This document shows positions 11,614-20,099 of a DNA stretch of 64,000 bases, in pieces. Each line of letters opens with the position of its first letter. The stretch's first letter is position 1. The notes beneath the pieces are model-generated. The model worked only from the letters and a program-made list of their open reading frames with translations. It was not told the DNA's origin and searched no databases. The position numbers and the translations under genes were made by a program. The DNA is from Rhizomys pruinosus (lineage: Eukaryota; Chordata; Mammalia; Rodentia; Spalacidae), in the NCBI GenBank assembly GCA_009823505.1, contig VZQC01011939.1, positions 3,824,751 through 3,888,750 of the forward strand, given 5' to 3'.

Positions 11614-11895
11614 CATGGATGGGGCGGGGTCTAAATTTGATTAGGTACCATTGTATGAAATCACAAAAGCTTAATAAAAATTTAGAAGAGGTTAAGAATT
11701 CCACTGCGATTTAAAAATCACCATTTAAAACAAATACAATAAATATTAAAACCCACTTAACTAACTAAGACCAACTGAGGAGGCTGAATTGCAAATGATA
11801 AAAATCACTGTATTATCAAGAAATGTAAGCCCTACTACATTCTATTCTTTTTTTGATTAATGCCAAATAAACAGTTTTGTACCAATGAAAAAAAA
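11614..11895 (+). mobile_element. 5'-truncated L1 3' end with 3'-transduced segment
   Basis: The first about 75 bases are an L1 3' terminus ('gggtctaaatttgattagg', 'ttgtatgaaatcacaaaagc', 'ttaataaaaattta'). The sequence then runs on for about 200 bases of non-L1 DNA to an AATAAA at 11,866-11,871 and an A-run from 11,888. The whole is bracketed by identical 15-bp TSDs. The simplest reading is that transcription passed the weak L1 poly(A) site, used a downstream signal, and the joint transcript was copied into this site. Confidence 0.8.
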
Positions 11896-11910
11896 AGAAG
11901 TCATCATATT
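11896..11910 (+). repeat. TSD, right copy, of the L1 transduction
   Basis: 'agaagtcatcatatt' immediately after the A-run. Confidence 0.9.
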
Positions 11911-12330
11911 GAGATGAGGTCATGCTCCACTACAATTGATGTTGTTACAGTGAGGAGAAAACAGACCTACAGAGAATATACCATGTGCTGACAGCACTTG
12001 CTGTCCTGTCTCTGCATGTCAGGATGCACCAGGCAGCAAGATCCTGGAGCCCTTCACAGAGTAAGGGAGGAATCTCTGTGGAGTATCAGAGGGAGCAGAG
12101 CTCTGCTGTCACCGTGACCTTGGATGTCTAACCTGCAGAGCCTGGAGTTAGTGTTTATTGATTTCAACACAATTTGTGGCACTTTGTTTCAGGAAACTAT
12201 CACAGACTATAATCAATACTTATTAATTTACACTATCTTTGTTATAACCATGTTGGCAGAAACACATGGAGTTGGGGAGGTAAAACTTCTAGTCCACCTC
12301 TTTCCAATACATCATACATTTTATAGATAA
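11911..12330 (+). mobile_element. Ancient LTR-like sequence (MLT-type, tentative)
   Basis: The order 'gatgaggtcatgct', 'accgtgaccttgga', 'tctaacctgcagagcctgga', 'ttgtggcactttgtttcagg' resembles old mammalian MaLR/ERVL LTR consensus blocks. The copy is strongly diverged, so this is a tentative call. Confidence 0.45.
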
Positions 12331-12495
12331 TGACTAAATTTGCCAAGTTAAAAAACAACAATATACTACTGGCAATCAGTGATGCTGAAGGAGAATCAGT
12401 TTTCTCAAGGGACTAGCTCCCTGAGAGGTTTTCTAATTCCATGTGGGCAGCACTAAACACAGGTACATAGGAGCACCACTAAATGGACTCAGTGC

Positions 12496-12497
<2 letters not shown>
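12331..12497. other. Unassigned, possibly L1 3' UTR-like
   Basis: 'gcagcactaaacacaggtac' and 'ctaaatggactcagtg' resemble old rodent L1 3' UTR phrases, but the stretch is too short to assign. Confidence 0.3.
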
Positions 12498-12550
<53 letters not shown>

Positions 12551-12557
12551 ATCTATC
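12498..12557 (+). repeat. (CTAT)n microsatellite, left block
   Basis: About 15 tandem CTAT units with one 'cttt' variant, interrupted at 12,558 by the MaLR element. The same tetranucleotide resumes on its far side at 14,606. Confidence 0.97.
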
Positions 12558-12914
12558 TGTGGTGGTTTGAATGAGTGTCCCCCATAGGCTGTAAGTATTC
12601 AGATATTTGTCTCTAGTTGGTGGCACTGTTTTTGGAGGTCTTAGAAGGTGTGACCGTGCTGGAAGAAGTGTGTTGTTGGGGGCAGGCTTAGTGAATCTTA
12701 ACAAGCCTCGTGGTCTACAGTTGCTCTCTCTGCTTCCTGTGCTCTTTGTGAGATGTGATCCTCGGCTTCCTGCTCCAGATCCAGCCACCATGCCTCCCAC
12801 CACAATGGACTCTAATTCCCTGGAACTGTCAATTGTAAGCTCAAATAAACTCTTTCTTTTATAAGTTCCTTGGTCATGGTGCTTTGTCACCGCAACAGAA
12901 AAGTGACTAATGCA
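12558..12914 (+). mobile_element. MaLR 5' LTR
   Basis: A 357-bp LTR beginning 'tgtggtgg' and ending 'tgca'. It includes a polyadenylation signal 'aataaa' near 12,844. It matches the 3' LTR at 14,254 with roughly 20 substitutions by eye (about 6%), mostly transitions, plus a 3-bp indel at the start. LTRs of this type carry the promoter and poly(A) site of a non-autonomous ERVL-related element. Confidence 0.92.
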
Positions 12915-12920
12915 GTAATT

Positions 12921-12937
12921 TGGTACCAGAGAGTGGG
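12921..12937 (+). promoter_or_regulatory. Primer-binding-site region of MaLR element
   Basis: 'tggtaccagagagtggg' lies a few bases after the 5' LTR, where the tRNA primer binds. It resembles the Leu-type site used by ERVL/MaLR elements, with changes. Confidence 0.6.
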
Positions 12938-12967
12938 CTGTTGGCTGTAAAGAACCTGACCAAGTGA

Positions 12968-13546
12968 ATGTTTGGAGAAATGTGGAAGACTTTAGAACTT
13001 TGGGCTAGAAAGGCTGTTGACTACTGTAAGCAGAACTTAAAGGGCCATTCTAGTGGAGGCCTGGAAGAAAGCATGGCTGCAAAAGATGTGGTTCCAGGGG
13101 AACATAAAGACTTAGGCAGCAACTGGGATATTTTGATAAAGAGTCTGGCAGCAGTTTGCCTGCAGCCCAAATGCTTGCCTGATGCTAAGTTGAAAAGCAA
13201 TGGACTGATGTCTTTGGTGGAAGATATTTCAAGACAGCCTAATGTAGAAATGGTGGCATGGCTTTTAATGGTGAATATTGTGCAGATCTACAGTGGAGAA
13301 GGGCAGGTGGGGCAGAAAGAAATGCAGAATGTACAGTTTGGATCTGAAAACCCTACTAGGAAGATTAAAGTTGGGGCCAAGGCTTGTGAAGGAGAAGCTC
13401 CCTTTCATAAGGAGACTAAAGTGATTAAGGAGAGGCCTGGAGATTTACAAGTAAACAAAAGAATTAGTGCCTTCAGGGCAAGACCACACCCAGCTAATCC
13501 TCCAACAAGTCCAGGCAGAGAAAAATTGCAAATGTGGTTAAATTAG
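12968..13546 (+). CDS. Open frame in MaLR internal region, 192 codons
   Basis: The frame starts 'MFGEMWKTLELWARK' about 50 bases after the 5' LTR and runs 192 codons without a stop. MaLR internal regions are usually regarded as non-coding or only faintly gag-like. I recognise no catalytic motif and no zinc knuckle. Its last codons overlap the start of the next open frame (13,534) in a different frame. Function is unknown, and it may simply be a decayed relic that happens to be open. Confidence 0.4.
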   Translation: MFGEMWKTLELWARKAVDYCKQNLKGHSSGGLEESMAAKDVVPGEHKDLGSNWDILIKSLAAVCLQPKCLPDAKLKSNGLMSLVEDISRQPNVEMVAWLLMVNIVQIYSGEGQVGQKEMQNVQFGSENPTRKIKVGAKACEGEAPFHKETKVIKERPGDLQVNKRISAFRARPHPANPPTSPGREKLQMWLN

Positions 13547-14070
13547 GAGAGATTCCATCCCTAACTTGCAGCCAAACTCAGCAGTTTCATTCACATGGTG
13601 CTGGCTTTAGAGGCATGAAGTTTGCAAGAGTGAAGGGGTCATCAGTTCTTCCTCCACGGTTTCAGAGAGCTGCCAAGGTCAGGCAGAGTGCAGCAGAGGT
13701 GTCCCTGAATAAAGAAGGCCCTAAGAGGTCATTGCGTGAAGCTGTGAATGTGAAGTCTGGTTGGCAGCGGAGACACCAAGAAGACATTCGAGATGCCAGA
13801 CCTGTGATATATTTGCCAAGGAGAGCTGCATACAGGGAGTGGTACCAGCCTAAGAAAGAGATGTATGTTGCAAGCAAAGCTGGAAGAGCTGAGCCATCTA
13901 AGCCCTTTGGAAGTCAAGTCCCAGAAGTTGCATGTGGAGCTACTGGACTTGGTTTTTGCCCTGCTGGTTTTCAGTCTTGTTTTGGTCCAGTGTTTCCTCA
14001 CTATGCCTCTATTCCTCCCTTTTGGAATGGGAATGTGTATTCAGTTTCACTGTATGTTGGGAGTTTGTAA
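13534..14070 (+). CDS. Second open frame in MaLR internal region, 178 codons
   Basis: It begins 13 bases before the first frame ends and runs to 14,070. It is basic in its first two thirds, with several arginine/lysine-rich runs, and has a hydrophobic Phe/Leu-rich end. A related 'ttttggaatgggaatgt' block recurs in the second MaLR-type internal region near 53,657, so this part is family-wide sequence. No known domain is seen. Confidence 0.35.
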   Translation: MVKLGEIPSLTCSQTQQFHSHGAGFRGMKFARVKGSSVLPPRFQRAAKVRQSAAEVSLNKEGPKRSLREAVNVKSGWQRRHQEDIRDARPVIYLPRRAAYREWYQPKKEMYVASKAGRAEPSKPFGSQVPEVACGATGLGFCPAGFQSCFGPVFPHYASIPPFWNGNVYSVSLYVGSL

Positions 14071-14253
14071 TTTGCCTTTTGATTTTTCAGGAGCTTACAG
14101 TTTGGGAGATTGGCCTGAGTCTCAGAGGAGACTTTGGACTGTGGACTTTTGAATGGCATTGAGACTGGTAAAGACTGTGGGGACTTTTAAGGTTGGACTA
14201 AATGCATTTAGTATTTTATATGGCCAGGAGCCTATGGGGGCCAGGGAGTGGAA

Positions 14254-14605
14254 TGTGGTTTGAATGAGTGTCCCCCATAGGCTGTAAGTATTCAAACATT
14301 TGTCTCCAGTTGGTGGTACTGTTTTTGGAGGTCTTAGAAGGTGTGGCCATGCTGGAGGAAGTGCATTGTTGGGGGCAGGCTTAGTGAGTCTTAACAAGCC
14401 TCATGGTCCACAGTTACTCTCTCTGCTTCCTGTGCTCTTTGCGAGATGTGACCCTCGGCTTCCTGCTCCAGATCCAGCCGCCATGCCTCCTGCCACAATG
14501 GACTCTAATTCCCTGGAACTGTCAATCGTAAGCTCAAACAAACTCTTTCTTTTATAAGTTCCTTGGTCATGGTGCTTTGTCACAGCAACAGAAAAGTGAC
14601 TAATA
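14254..14605 (+). mobile_element. MaLR 3' LTR
   Basis: A direct repeat of the 5' LTR, starting 'tgtggtttgaatgag' right after the polypurine tract and ending 'gactaata'. The flanking base pattern passes straight into CTAT repeats. Confidence 0.92.
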
Positions 14606-14606
14606 C

Positions 14607-14648
<42 letters not shown>

Positions 14649-14784
14649 ATCTATCTAGCTATCATCTAGCTAGCTAGCTATCAGCTATCTAGCTATCTAG
14701 CTACCATCTAGCTAGCTAGCTATCATCTATCTATCCATCTATCTTCTATCTATGATCTATCTATCCATCTATATTCTCTCTATC

Positions 14785-14826
<42 letters not shown>

Positions 14827-14860
14827 TATCTATCTTCTATCTATCATATCTATCTTCTAG

Positions 14861-14914
<54 letters not shown>
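14606..14914 (+). repeat. (CTAT)n compound microsatellite with CTAG-rich centre
   Basis: A long tetranucleotide array, right half of the block split by the MaLR. The part at about 14,650-14,725 is enriched in 'ctagctagctagctat', and the outer parts are plain CTAT with 'catc' and 'ttct' interruptions. Confidence 0.97.
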
Positions 14915-14916
14915 GT

Positions 14917-15048
14917 TTGTTTGAGAGGAGCTCTCCCTGTAGCCCCAGCTTGCCTGGAATTCACTATGTAGACTGATCTCACAAAGACCCACCAGCCTCT
15001 GCCTCCCAAGTGCTAGGATTAAAGGTGCACCCCACCACACCTGGCCAA
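14917..15048 (-). mobile_element. B1 SINE
   Basis: The plus strand shows the B1 complement in order: 'ctccctgtagccccagcttg', 'ggaattcactatgtagac', 'tgcctcccaagtgctagg', 'attaaaggtgcaccccacca'. It abuts the microsatellite. Confidence 0.9.
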
Positions 15049-15179
15049 CAGCAATATTTTCATAGCTAATATATAATCTGTCATATGCTCAGTAGTACTG
15101 TAAATATTTTACTTGTCAAGTCATTTATTGAGTTAGTAACTCAATGAAGGTATTATTTGTTATTTATATTTTATTTTTA

Positions 15180-15313
15180 TTTTTTGAGATAGGGTTCTTC
15201 TAAGTGGCCCAGGCTATCCTTGACCTTGCTCTGTAGACCAGATTGGGCCTGTACTGAGGATCCTCCTGCTTCAGCATCCTGCACTCTGGGATTGCAGAAG
15301 TGTACCACACTAG
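15180..15313 (-). mobile_element. B1-related SINE, old
   Basis: 'tttttgagatagggttctt', 'tctgtagaccagattgggcc', 'cctgcttcagcatcctgcac' and 'gggattgcagaagtgtacc' form a diverged antisense B1-like body. It is distinct from the younger copy 130 bases upstream. Confidence 0.7.
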
Positions 15314-15504
15314 ATTCTTTGAGGTATTTCTATATTTCATGTGGAAGAACTGAGAGAGAAATATATAAAAGCAAAGTCAATGATGACAGATAGACTCAGT
15401 TCATGGCACTCCAGAGCCAGGGTCTATGCTTGTAACCATGCTAGCAGATTGTGTCCACGACAACGGATGAGGATGTGTGGAAAGAATAGCACATCCAGGG
15501 CATT
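15314..15504. other. No feature seen
   Basis: Unassigned sequence. Confidence 0.4.
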
Positions 15505-15607
15505 GCAAGGCTAGGGACCACCAGCACGAACCTGGCCTGCAGGCAGCTGTGTGGCTGCAAGGCTGGGGACCACAGCACGAACCTAGCCTGCAGCCAGCTG
15601 TGTGGCT
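15505..15607 (+). repeat. Tandem duplication, two 51-52 bp units
   Basis: Unit 1 (15,505-15,556) and unit 2 (15,557-15,607) both start 'gcaaggct' and end 'cagctgtgtggct', with a 1-bp length difference and a few substitutions. Confidence 0.9.
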
Positions 15608-15663
15608 GCACCAGAGACCATCGAACAAGGTCTATTAACTCACATGTTTATAAGACAGTTGTA

Positions 15664-15780
15664 CACTTGGGAGGCAGAGGCAGGTGAATCTCTGTGAGTT
15701 CAAGGCCCGCCTGGTCTACATAGTAAGCTCCAGGCCAGCTGGGACTAAAGGGAGACACTGACTCAAAAAGACAAAAAAAA
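15664..15780 (+). mobile_element. B1 SINE, 5'-truncated
   Basis: 'cttgggaggcagaggcagg', 'gtgagttcaaggcccgcctg', 'gggagacactgactcaaaa' then an A-rich tail. The first about 35 bases of B1 are missing. Confidence 0.9.
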
Positions 15781-15822
15781 AGTTATACACAGCCACACAC
15801 ATTCACATACACACATCACACA

Positions 15823-15825
15823 AGA

Positions 15826-15881
<56 letters not shown>
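15823..15881 (+). repeat. (GA)n microsatellite
   Basis: About 27 consecutive GA units with minor variants. Confidence 0.97.
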
Positions 15882-15883
<2 letters not shown>

Positions 15884-16403
15884 AACATGGAAAGCAAATA
15901 AATCTGGCATTTCATAAAATGTAAAGTGATACAGAAAATAAAGCAAGGACGCTGTCATCCTGCTGGTGTACTGTTGAGAAGGTTTGGATAGAGAGATATT
16001 TTCACAAAGGGAAAAGCAAGGATGCTTATAGGAGAACTGCATTTATCAGACAGAATGTCCTTCCAAAATAGAACAGATACCTGGGGGAGGTTTGCACAAT
16101 AGATGTGAAGAAAAACGCAGGTGGGAGCTAACAGAAGCATGATTACAAAGGAAGACTTGCAGGAAGAGCCACCAGTGGACGAGGCCAAATGTAAGTATGT
16201 AAGAAATCCCATCTCCTGTTTCAGAAGTCAGCATAGTGGTTACCTATCAGAAGGTTCATGAGAAAAATGGGGAGCAAGTTGGTGGATTTTGGTGAACTGT
16301 TTATGTTCTCTTGGGACAGTGACACTAGCTCAGTGTGTGTGGTCATTTGACTATTAGTCCTTGAAGTAGGCTGTGTAGTCATTAGAGTGCTATTCCTGAA
16401 CTA
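15882..16403. other. No gene or repeat seen
   Basis: Apparently unique sequence without a coding signature. Confidence 0.45.
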
Positions 16404-16556
16404 GGACGAGGTTGGATCTCAGTTGGTAGAGTACCTGTCTAACATACAGGAAACCCTGGGTTTTATCTTCAGCATTGAATAAACCAGACATAGTAGAGCA
16501 TGCCTGTCATCCTAGCACGTGAGAGTAGAGGCAGGAAGATCAGCAGGTCAAGGACA
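16404..16556 (+). mobile_element. B4-type SINE (ID-like head, B1-like tail)
   Basis: The left part ('ggatctcagttggtagagta' to 'ccctgggttttatcttcagc') resembles a tRNA-Ala-derived ID head. The right part ('gcatgcctgtcatcctagca', 'gaggcaggaagatcagcagg') resembles B1. This order is that of the rodent B4 dimer. Confidence 0.7.
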
Positions 16557-16743
16557 AAGGGTATATTAAGTTGCAGGTGAAAATAGTGATGTTAACAACC
16601 GTATCCACCTGGGGTCAGAAGAAGCACAGTTTGTACTGTGTTGCAAATACAGATATAATTTGTAAACAAGAGAATGTCCAGAAATGAATAAGATGGCCAA
16701 GAAGAGAGCTGCTTCTGAAACCAGGAAACCATACTCTGACACG

Positions 16744-17280
16744 GTCATGCTTGGCTTCAGCTATCAACTTGAGACATTTGGGAAGAGAGAGCCTCAGCTG
16801 AGTAATTTTCCCTAATAGACTGGCACCTGGGCATATCTATGAGGCACTTTCTTGACTGTTCAGTGTGATGTGGGAGGGCTCAACTCTCTGAGTAGTCCTG
16901 CCCCTCAGAAGATGGTCCTGGGTCATATAAGAAAGGGGCTGGAGAGATGGCTCAGTGGTTAAGAGTGCTGACTGCTCTTGCAGAGGACCCCGGTTCAATT
17001 CCCAGCACCCACATGGCAGCTAAGAACTGTCTTTAACTCCAGTTCCAGGGGAATCCGATGCCGTCTTCTGACCTGAGCATGGGCCAAAGGAGAGAATCAG
17101 TAAGCAGTTTCCCTCCACGGTCCTTGCTTAAGTTCCTGTCTTTCCTGACTTGAGCTTCCTACTGACTTCCCCTGAGGATCAACTGTTAGTTGGAATTATA
17201 AGATGCAATAAACCCTTTCTTCCCCCAAATTGTTTTTGTTTAGAGTGTTTTATCACAGCAACAGAAAACAAACTAGGACA
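16744..17280 (+). mobile_element. Rodent LTR (MaLR/ORR1-like), split by a B2
   Basis: The left part holds 'ctatcaacttgagacatttg' and 'aagatggtcctgggtcatat'. The right part holds 'aataaaccctttcttccccc' and ends 'cagaaaacaaactaggaca'. This is the layout of a short non-autonomous rodent LTR with a poly(A) signal near 17,208. A B2 at 16,936 interrupts it. The antisense LTR at 60,655 looks related. Confidence 0.75.
16936..17083 (+). mobile_element. B2 SINE, 3'-incomplete, nested in LTR
   Basis: Starts 'ggggctggagagatggctca', has a B box 'ggttcaattc', and continues to 'cgtcttctgacct' where it stops and LTR sequence resumes. It lacks the A-rich tail, so the 3' end was lost after or during insertion. 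Confidence 0.9.
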
Positions 17281-17356
17281 GGCACTTTTACACAGTGTGC
17301 ACATGATTAATCCACGATTAATCTCATATTTCCTTACGTCTAATCTGGGTGATAAA

Positions 17357-17592
17357 AACCTAGTGGTTAAGAGCGCCGACCGCTCTTGCAGAGGACCCGG
17401 GTTCGATCCCCAGCACCCACATGGCGGCCGAAAACCGTCTGAAGCTCCAATTTCAGGAGAACTCCAGTTCCAGGGGAATCCGAGACCCTCTTCTGACCTC
17501 CGCGGCATTGCACGACACGGGTGCACAGACCTGCATGCAGACAGTACATTCATGCACATACTGAAATAAATAAAAAATTAAAAAAAAAAAAC
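17357..17592 (+). mobile_element. B2 SINE, young
   Basis: Starts at the 'tagtggttaagagcgccgac' position, so about 18 bases of the 5' end are missing. The B box 'ggttcgatcc' and CpG-rich body are intact, and it ends in an A-rich tail at 17,570-17,592. It is close to the copies at 38,073 and 42,775. Confidence 0.92.
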
Positions 17593-17784
17593 CACATAAG
17601 GCTTTTGTGTGCATTAAATTAAATGTTGGGTTCACATACCCAATCAGAGCCTCGCACCCTGCATAGCTGACCCATGGCCCCTTATTCTCCCAGTAGCCCA
17701 CGGTTCCCTCCCAGGCAATGCTGTCTTCTTGAACCCATTGCCAAGCCACAGTTGGGGGAGGACGCAGCTCTAATGTTCTGGAGT

Positions 17785-17970
17785 AAATCAGGGTGACTAC
17801 AGTATCAAACAATTCACTGTGCATTTAGAAATAACCACAGCAGAGTTTGAAGATTCCCAACACTTTAGAAATAAGACTTCAGGAGGTGGTTATGCTGTTG
17901 TCATTTTTTGGGTGTTATGTACTGTACACAGATACTGACTTACAAGACTGTACCCATAAAACAAATATAA
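17785..17970 (+). mobile_element. Ancient L1 (L1M-like) 3' end
   Basis: 'gggtgactacagtatcaaac', 'cagagtttgaagattcccaa', 'caggaggtggttatgctgtt' and 'gtacccataaaacaaata' match the order of an old mammalian L1 3' terminus. It stops exactly where the young L1 begins. Confidence 0.6.
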
Positions 17971-18302
17971 GCAATAACTCACGCGGGCAGGGCAGGTACA
18001 GCTGGGGTGGTCTGGCACAGGGGCGGCTGGAAGAGGGTCTTGACTCTGAGCCCTCTTTCGGGGGTCCCCATCTTGGAGGGACCACGCTTTGCCTTTGCAG
18101 AGTAAACAGACGGTCGTGTTTACTTCTGCTCTGGTCCCAGTGGGTGGCCTTGTGGGCAGACTCCTGAGTCACAGGCAGGAGGCCATAATTCACACGGGCA
18201 GGGCAGGTGCAGCTGGGGTGGTCTAGCACAGGGGTGGCTGGAAGAGGGTCTCAACTCTGAGCCCTCTTTCGGGGGCCCCCATCTCGGAGGTACCGGGGCA
18301 CG
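17971..18302 (+). promoter_or_regulatory. L1 5' UTR promoter monomers, unit about 211 bp
   Basis: 'gcaataactcacgcgggcag' at 17,971 and 'gccataattcacacgggcag' at 18,182 start two copies of one GC-rich unit. They align through 'tctgagccctctttcggggg', and the second copy breaks off near 18,302. Tandem GC-rich monomers upstream of ORF1 are the promoter type of muroid L1s. Each added unit normally strengthens transcription. Only one full unit and one partial unit are left here. Confidence 0.85.
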
Positions 18303-18577
18303 GGCTAGGTCAGGCGCGCAACAACCCCCCCTTCCCCCGCGCACCAACGGGAATTGGTGAGAATCTAAGTGGACTTCCTTTTGGAGAGCCTTCAGAACAG
18401 AAAGAGAAGACTGACTTAGGCTTCCAACATCCAATATATAAACAAAATTGAAAACCTGAAACCTAGACAAGTCAATACTCCATAAAAAAAAAAAAGGAGG
18501 AGGAAAGGGGGAAAAAAAAAGCATTGGAAGGAGGCAAGCAAAACCATCCGCTAATATAGTGAAAAGTCATTTGTGAT
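18303..18577 (+). promoter_or_regulatory. L1 5' UTR, non-monomeric part
   Basis: A C-rich tract 'caacaaccccccc' leads into a purine-rich tract (18,480-18,520) just before ORF1. Confidence 0.65.
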
Positions 18578-20010
18578 TTGAACCACAAAAAGGAAACCCA
18601 CATGCCAGGGACACGACGAAGGGACAACATGAGGAAGGCACAGAATATTCCCACAGCAGGCCCTACCAAACCTGGAGGAGATAGCTACAATGGGATCCCC
18701 TTGGAGGAGACCCAAGGAACAGAGCTTAGAGGAATAATTGCAGACCTATGCAGAGAAATGAAAGAAAATAAAGAAGAAGTCAGAGAACTAAAGAGAGAGA
18801 ATGAAAAACTCGAAAAGGACCTAGAGGGATACAATGACAAATGTAGGAAAGAATTAAAGGAACAGATTGACAAACTCCAGAAAGAACAAAAGGGAGAAAA
18901 AAATAAACAAGAATTCAGAGAACTAAAGAGAGAGAATGAAAAACTCAAAAAAGATCTAGAGGGACACAATGACAAACTTCGGAAAGAACTAAAGGAACAG
19001 AATGACAAACTCCAGAAAGAACTAGAGGGAGAAAAAAACAAACAAACTCTGAAAGGAAGTAGAAACACTGATAAAGGAAGCCAACCCTAAGGAGCACCAA
19101 GAAGAGATTGAGAAGCATAAAGAAGAGGTTGAGAAGCTCAAAAAGGAAATGGAAGTACTAAAGAAAACCCAGGATGAAACGAAAAGGAATTAGAACACTC
19201 AGTCAATCAAGAAGAAAGGAAAGGAAATAGCCTCAGAAGTAGAATGGAGGAAGCAGAACAAAGAATATCAGATCTGGAAGATAACACAGAGCAATTAAAA
19301 AGCTCAAATAAAGATTATGAAAAATTTAAAAATACACAAAAGTGGAACAACCAGGAAATATGGGACACTATGAAAAGATCAAACCTCTGCATCATATGGA
19401 AAGTAGGTTAAGCCGAGGACGCCGACTCTCATGAGCATCTTAGTATTGAAGATCTTCCCAACATCCAGCATAAGTATGATTGAATCATTTCCCCTAACTG
19501 ACCAAATTAGACAAATCCATACCCATACACGACGATCCACATAGACCCAATGGACATATCAGCATCCAGAAACGAACTCACATCCCCACGCCCTTTATGC
19601 TAATTAAACATTGCTAGAGTTGTACCAACAAACAAAGACACAATTTCTGAGGCTACACAATGAACCACAAGTCACATCCAAAGGGAAACCCATCAGAGTC
19701 ACAAATGACTTCTCACCGCAAAACATGAAAGCAAGAAGAACCAGGAGCCCATATGCCCCCATCCCGTGTTACAGGGTACTATGGCTTCTGCCATATCTCC
19801 AGATATCTGACCCCATGCCAAAAATGTCGACTATATAGTTGAAGGAGAGAGAAAAACTCTCTCCATGACATACAACACATACGACGATTTGGCCACTTAC
19901 CTTGTGTGGAAACAACTATATCTCTCCATTAATCCAATACTTGAAGCTACACTTGCCAAACGTGCCAGATACTTCCATGCCCCAGGCAGCAACAATCCTA
20001 CAACCATACT
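18578..20010 (+). pseudogene. L1 ORF1, frameshifted
   Basis: The first 170 codons (18,578-19,090) are open. A basic N-terminal part is followed by a long Glu/Lys/Leu coiled coil from about residue 50. The coil includes an in-frame tandem duplication of 45 residues (68-112 and 113-157), both starting 'RELKRENEKL' after the first residue. The frame then breaks. Downstream pieces still match ORF1p: 'KPIRVTNDFSPQNMKARR' near 19,690 belongs to the RNA-binding C-terminal domain. The methionine could be at 18,578 or at 18,602. ORF1p is the trimeric RNA chaperone of L1 RNP particles. Confidence 0.8.
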
Positions 20011-20099
20011 AGGCAATACGACTACACTAATTAACATTATACTACCTAACATCATAGGAGCCAAACCGCCACGATGGATTAGACAGTCCACAACACGGC

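Larger units (their letters stand above)
12915..14253 (+). mobile_element. MaLR internal region
   Basis: About 1.34 kb between two matching LTRs, bounded by the primer-binding region and a purine-rich tract at 14,236-14,253 ('gggggccagggagtggaa'). No protease, reverse transcriptase or integrase is present, as expected for MaLR, which depends on proteins from other elements. Two overlapping open frames occupy most of it. Confidence 0.85.

Noticed and set aside
12498..14914. CRISPR-like array of short repeats
   Set aside because: Plain tetranucleotide microsatellite in a mammalian genome, with no spacers.
18685..19068. 127-codon minus-strand open frame rich in Ser, Phe and Leu
   Set aside because: It is the antisense shadow of the Glu/Lys-rich coiled coil of L1 ORF1.
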